This document shows, piece by piece, positions 60,706 to 64,000 of a stretch of 64,000 nucleotides of DNA. Positions within the stretch are counted from its first letter, which is position 1; every line of letters begins with the position of its first letter. Below the pieces are notes generated by a model. The model had not been told where the DNA came from. It did not search any database and saw only the letters and a program-made list of their open reading frames with translations. The position numbers and the translations under genes were made by a program. The stretch comes from Glandiceps talaboti. Taxonomy: Eukaryota > Hemichordata > Enteropneusta > Spengelidae. The stretch lies in contig NC_135550.1 of assembly GCF_964340395.1 (NCBI RefSeq), forward strand, positions 4,897,101 to 4,961,100. Reading direction: 5' to 3'.

Positions 60706-63060
60706 AGGACAGTCCATTTGTTTTATTAGATATAAGAACTCACTCAAAATATTGTACACCCCGAATAATTTTGAATCACCTGTATTTTTGTAACTGTACA
60801 CTTGGTATGGTACTGTCAAATTGATATATATTATGATCTACACCTTAAAATCAGCTTCCCTACATAATCACAATTTCAATTAGTTACTTTCCTACTTTTG
60901 GATAAAATTGACCTTTAATTAACATGTACAGTGTCTTTTTACCTGAATATATAGTTGGGTGACAGATTGAAAAAAAGTATATTTCAGTAACAGCTAGTGT
61001 AGCTTAAACAACGTGTTGTTGTATTGCATCGACAGGTCCTGTACAATGGTAACACTGATCTGGCTTATCATGCAATTGGTATTGACGGCTATCACACAGA
61101 CAACAATGGTCTCTTTTTGATCGGTACTGATGAAGTGTCTGTCCTTCCTGACATACTTGTCAATGCTCCATCAGATGGTTTCATCCAGAATGGTCCAGAC
61201 GCTGTGGCCTTGTACCTAGGAAGTGAAAGCCAATTTCCAGATGGCACCATGGCAACTAATAATAGCCTGATTGACGCGATTGTTTATTCGACTGAGAATG
61301 ATCCTGCAGATCAAAACTTAATTGATATTCTGAATCCGAGTGGAAATTTAGTGATTGAAGATGATGACTTTCATTACGCCGATGAATCAATCAACCGATG
61401 TTATTCAGAGGAGAGTGTCAATGTCATCGTCTCACATTTGTCTCCCAAGACATCCAACATATGTCCATTGACAGCCAATATTAGTCTATTGATAAATGAA
61501 GTAGGGTTGGTACAGGACCAACAGTTTGTTGAACTCTGGGATGATGGCTATGGAGAAGCATTATTGGGTAACTATTAACAGTGATCTTTCTCCCTGATTT
61601 TTTTTTTCAAACGAGGACTCAGGGACCTGAAACTCAATTCTTTAGTTGTTGCTTGTAGACCTTGAGAACACCATTTGAGACCAGATGGTTATTTTCAATA
61701 CTGTTTTGATATAAAGTTAACTGGCTTTGAATATGAATTGTCATTATTTTCTAGAAGTGCACCCAGAAATACACCCATGCTAAGTTCTGGCCACTATGTT
61801 GAAATTACTGTATGCATGAAGTCAGACTTCCATTTGGGAAAAGCTTCTGTCTCATAGCATGAAGTCAGACTTCTATTTGGGAAAAGCTTCTGTCTCATAG
61901 CATGAAGTCAGACTTCCATTTGGGAAAGGCCTTCTGTCTCATAGCATGAATTCCAATAGATTTTTTATCAAAGTAACTGCTGGGTGCCAGTAGTAATTTG
62001 GAAAAGTAAAATGTTGCAAAAACGCGACTTTGAAATTAAAGAATGATGAAATATTAAAAATGATATTTATTTAGTATTGAAAATTTCTACTCACAGAGTC
62101 AAAAAAATTCTTAGAAGTTAATCCCAAATTTTCAGATGTGTTGTCAGTATCGACAGGAGTGTAGTACAGAGCATTAATATGTACTACACGGTACACCCCT
62201 GACGATGCTGATAATCAAGACATCAGTGAATATTTAGGATTCATCTCCAAGAAATGTTTTGATTCTGTGAGTATGAACCAGACTCCATGAACATTCATTC
62301 TTGCAAATATGATATTATTGTTGCATGAGAATTAACTTACATAGTTATTCTGGGTTGTTTGCTGCTTGAATAGACTATGTTTACATTTTGATGTTGTTCA
62401 TTGGCAATGCAGTACACATCTTTTTTTCTTTTTTTTTAAATTATTAAAAAAAAAATTTGTGCTGGGAATTCCTCCCAGTGATTTTCTGTTATGCAGACAT
62501 ATACACACAAACGCACACAAATGCTACAGAGATCCATTCAGGTTTGGGACTACGGGCTATGTTGCCTGCTCTAAATCACATTGCTGTGGAATTGCCAAGG
62601 CCTTCCCAGTCAGTCTACAGGCTATATCCCAGGTCACCCAGGCCCGGCAAACATAGCACCTGCAGGCTCCGTGTGAGTAATCGTCCCCAACTTTTTGAGG
62701 CATTAGTCCCCCCAAATTTGCACTTGTCTTGTGAGTGAGACATGGTTGAATGATACAGCCTACTCATCGAGTCCGTAGAACACTCACCCTGGGTTTTGGT
62801 CGTTCACCGTAGAAAAATCCCCTGTTTTCAGTGGGATTCGAACCCATGACCTCCCAACTGCTAATCCTGTGCACTAACCACTACGCTACATCTTTAGTCT
62901 TTTTTTTCTCTCTCATTTACAGATGGCTACATTATTGTAGTGTACAACGAGAATAGTGTGTCAGTAAGGACATTTGATTTGACTGGACGTACTACCAATA
63001 AACAGGGTTACTTTGTGGTTGGATCAGATAGCTTACAGACAGATGTGGCTGTATACGATG
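51472..63060 (+). CDS. Large secreted protein of at least ten lamin-tail-like (LTD) repeats; continues beyond window
   Basis: Exons: 51445(UTR)/51472-55790, 56331-56481, 58043-58199, 58880-59094, 61036-61567 and 62923-63060; phases are compatible at every GT-AG junction, giving at least 1837 residues. After a signal peptide (MMGDVTWALILVLYICTALK) come units of about 185 residues, each with LNELNADNP or INE(I/V)N, EY(I/V)ELYNT, VLYNG, G(F/Y)Y(L/V)IG, IQNG(V/P)DA(V/I)ALY, (L/I)(V/I)DA(I/V)VY and LTPG. This is the layout of the lamin tail domain (Pfam LTD), an Ig-like fold also found in secreted bacterial and animal proteins. A conserved Cys pair (SRC...NxC) ends most units, consistent with an extracellular place. 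Units begin near 51553, 52105, 52707, 53260, 53893, 54502, 55051, 55660, 58986 and 61488. Thr/Ser/Pro-rich linkers separate some units. The ATG at 51472 is the first in frame after the acceptor. Function unknown; adhesion or matrix role is a guess. Confidence 0.8.
51560..53826 (+). repeat. Two nearly identical 1155-bp tandem copies inside the LTD exon
   Basis: Units 1-2 (about 51561-52670) recur as units 3-4 (about 52716-53825) with an offset of exactly 1155 bp (385 codons). By eye I count only about ten base differences, for example AACAGCTGT/AACAACTGT, GGGAATACT/GGGAACACT and AATAGTGGC/AATGATGGC. Confidence 0.93.
56331..56481 (+). CDS. LTD-repeat gene exon: middle of unit 8
   Basis: Acceptor ACTCTCACAG; SYRTFDLAGYKTDDRGLFVI then LQNGPDAVALYK; donor G|GTAAAA. 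Confidence 0.85.
58043..58199 (+). CDS. LTD-repeat gene exon: end of unit 8
   Basis: Acceptor ATATCTGGCTAG; GLAADFPENTYVTADNLVDV then LDVLAPGQNQINED; donor G|GTAGGT. Confidence 0.82.
58600..58748. repeat. Foldback with ~60-bp arms in an LTD-gene intron
   Basis: AACCTTTATGGCCCAGATAT, GGGTTTTG and TATGGC are inverted as GCCATAC...CAAAACCCATATTCGGGCCA, then CAAAGGTTAAT. The loop includes GGGCCCTCC. Confidence 0.75.
58880..59094 (+). CDS. LTD-repeat gene exon: SRC-like end of unit 8 and start of unit 9
   Basis: Acceptor TGTATGTACAG; DESIVRCYSSTAV, NTCPLP, IVINEINVDQAGYDKAEYIE; donor GTAAGC. Confidence 0.85.
59174..59518. mobile_element. 345-bp MITE with TTAA target duplication (intronic)
   Basis: AGTGGTCACATGTGAATGAA...GATTTTTAATTCATAAAA is inverted at the other end (TTTTATAAATTAAAAATCC...CATATGGCCACT). 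TTAA is present at 59170-59173 and 59519-59522. A truncated relative is at 26620-26757. Confidence 0.75.
59660..60285. repeat. 47-bp intronic minisatellite, ~13 copies
   Basis: Unit GTGAATACTGTGTAAGTCTA plus CGGAGGAAAATGAAAGATTG plus TCAGATG, 46-49 bp. Nearly every unit contains GTAAGT, the core of a 5' splice site. Confidence 0.93.
60310..60830. repeat. Two diverged copies of an intronic repeat plus (TGTC)n
   Basis: AAGCTGCACTAGC.GGCAA followed by a T-rich stretch occurs near 60320 and 60620, each continuing with .TATTG..(C/T)A.CC..., GAGTCAC/GAATCACCTGT and GTA.CTGT. A TGTC run lies at 60667-60704 in the second. Confidence 0.6.
61036..61567 (+). CDS. LTD-repeat gene exon: rest of unit 9 and start of unit 10
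   Basis: Acceptor GCATCGACAG; VLYNGNTDLAYHAIGIDGYH, IQNGPDAVALYLG, SLIDAIVYS, ESINRCYSEE, then LLINEVGLVQDQQFVELWDD; donor G|GTAACT. Confidence 0.87.
61814..61945. repeat. 3 x 43-bp intronic tandem repeat
   Basis: GCATGAAGTCAGACTTC(C/T)A plus TTTGGGAAAAGCTTCTGTCT plus CATA, starting at 61814, 61857 and 61900. Confidence 0.9.
62640..62900 (-). mobile_element. tRNA-derived SINE, minus strand (intronic)
   Basis: On the minus strand GATGTAGCGTAGTGGTTAGT (A-box region) is followed by GGGTTCGAATCCCACTG (B box) 35 nt on, as in a pol III promoter. The flanking arms do not form a full tRNA cloverleaf and sequence continues into a SINE-like body, so this is not a tRNA gene. It ends about 30 bp before an LTD-gene acceptor. 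Confidence 0.7.
62923..63060 (+). CDS. LTD-repeat gene exon: middle of unit 10
   Basis: Acceptor CTCATTTACAG; GYIIVVYNENSVSVRTFDLT then NKQGYFVVGSDSL; donor GAT G|GTAAGG at 63061. Confidence 0.85.
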
Positions 63061-63974
63061 GTAAGGAGTGATTGACAGTTCCCCATACGTAGTTTTATCA
63101 TCAATTTACAAATGAGAATTACCATAGATTGTAATTCTCAGTTGTGTATCGAAACATGTTAAGCAGAGCAGGTACAAATGATTTGATTATATATATACTC
63201 TAAGCAGTTTCATTTGAACATACTAGTATACAATAAACAGTAAAGTGTTTGTGGCCAAGACGTTTAACTCAGGCTTTACAGAGCTGCTTCAGTAGTCCCA
63301 ATCCATTGTAGGCCCAATCCAATTATTACGTAAGTCCAGTCACATTGCTATGCTTTGCATTGGTGTGATCCTGTTTCTTATTTGTTGAAAAGTCTGTTTT
63401 GTGATATATATATTAAATATTATATATATCAAACACCATCTTTCCATGTTTGTCATTGAGGTCATACAGCATATAATTGATGTATTCAGAGCAGTATGTA
63501 CAATTTATGAGATTCCATACAAATACCAAATAGTTGTAAGCTGAATGATGTATTTCTTAACTTTGTTCTTATCTGTTATTTATGTATATTGTTGCACATA
63601 CTGGAGATTTATATGATTGCCCCATGACCAATATTCTACAAATTTACAATTAGTTGATAGACAGCTAGGTAACTGGAACTGTACCCAATTCAAGACTATT
63701 GACAAGTGCAGGTATCGATCCGGTGTAAACCATCAATGATTAGCACAGACTGATGTAAATCAGCTAAGGGTGACCCAGTTTTTTTGTTTTGTTTCTCATT
63801 CATTTTCATAACAACTATGGGTCAGTTGGTTGATTTTTTTTTTAAAAAGTAAAAAAAAATGTCTCTATACAATTGGCATGTTCACAGCACAACTTTTAAA
63901 ATGAAGTTTAATGTTCATCTCTGTCAAGAAAGTAATGTTCTGTTCAAGCATTGTCACCACCACCATGACTGCAG
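63061..63974. other. Intron of the LTD-repeat gene
   Basis: No further exon is clear. A direct inverted AT stretch (TATATATATTAAATATTATA) is near 63405. Confidence 0.5.
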
Positions 63975-64000
63975 ATGACGTCGGCAATCTAGACACTTGC
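63975..64000 (+). CDS. Possible start of a further LTD-gene exon at the window edge
   Basis: CATGACTGCAG precedes a segment open in phase 1 to the window end (DDVGNLDTC). It has no LTD motif, so this is a weak guess. Confidence 0.2.

Noticed and set aside
62830-62895. A tRNA gene on the minus strand
   Set aside because: A and B boxes are present, but acceptor-stem pairing is absent and the sequence continues as a SINE body.

Overview
This is nuclear DNA of an invertebrate animal. Genes are split by GT-AG introns, coding density is low, and AT-rich intergenic DNA is crowded with microsatellites, minisatellites, foldback elements, tRNA-derived SINEs and decayed LINEs. An LRR-Roc-COR-Death protein, a ninjurin with an extra N-terminal domain, a secreted C-type lectin and a large extracellular protein made of lamin-tail-like repeats fit a marine invertebrate deuterostome (hemichordate or cephalochordate) or a lophotrochozoan. 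The sequence alone does not decide between them.

Layout. About 0-3.6 kb is repeats and a dead LINE. A C-type lectin gene runs on the minus strand at 3.8-8.8 kb; its introns hold a long foldback with a nested MITE, a SINE and a pentanucleotide satellite. From 9 to 16.9 kb there is only repeat DNA: a Harbinger-like MITE, long microsatellites, a tandem duplication carrying a small foldback with a 9-bp target duplication, a SINE pair and a LINE fragment. From 17.2 to 23.1 kb, minus strand, lies a 3-exon ROCO gene (LRR, Roc GTPase, COR, Death) with an acylation-type N terminus. At 23.4-24.6 kb is a Helentron/DINE-like element. At 27.8-32.7 kb are two tandem plus-strand ninjurin genes: the first has two frame breaks and is probably a pseudogene, the second is intact. 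At 33.3-36.3 kb a second Helentron-like element carries a LINE insertion and an 89-bp foldback. From 36.3 to 51.4 kb I found no convincing gene, only minisatellites, hairpins and old transposons. From 51.4 kb to the end runs a plus-strand gene with a signal peptide and at least ten lamin-tail-like units; four of them form two nearly identical 1155-bp copies.

How the genes may relate: the ROCO-Death protein is a signalling platform of the type used in innate immunity and cell death, ninjurins act in lytic plasma-membrane rupture, and the C-type lectin could be a recognition protein. Proximity alone does not show that they work together, and animal gene order is usually not functional; I treat any link as a hypothesis. 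I identified everything by eye from translated motifs, splice-site consensus and repeat alignment. No database search was possible.
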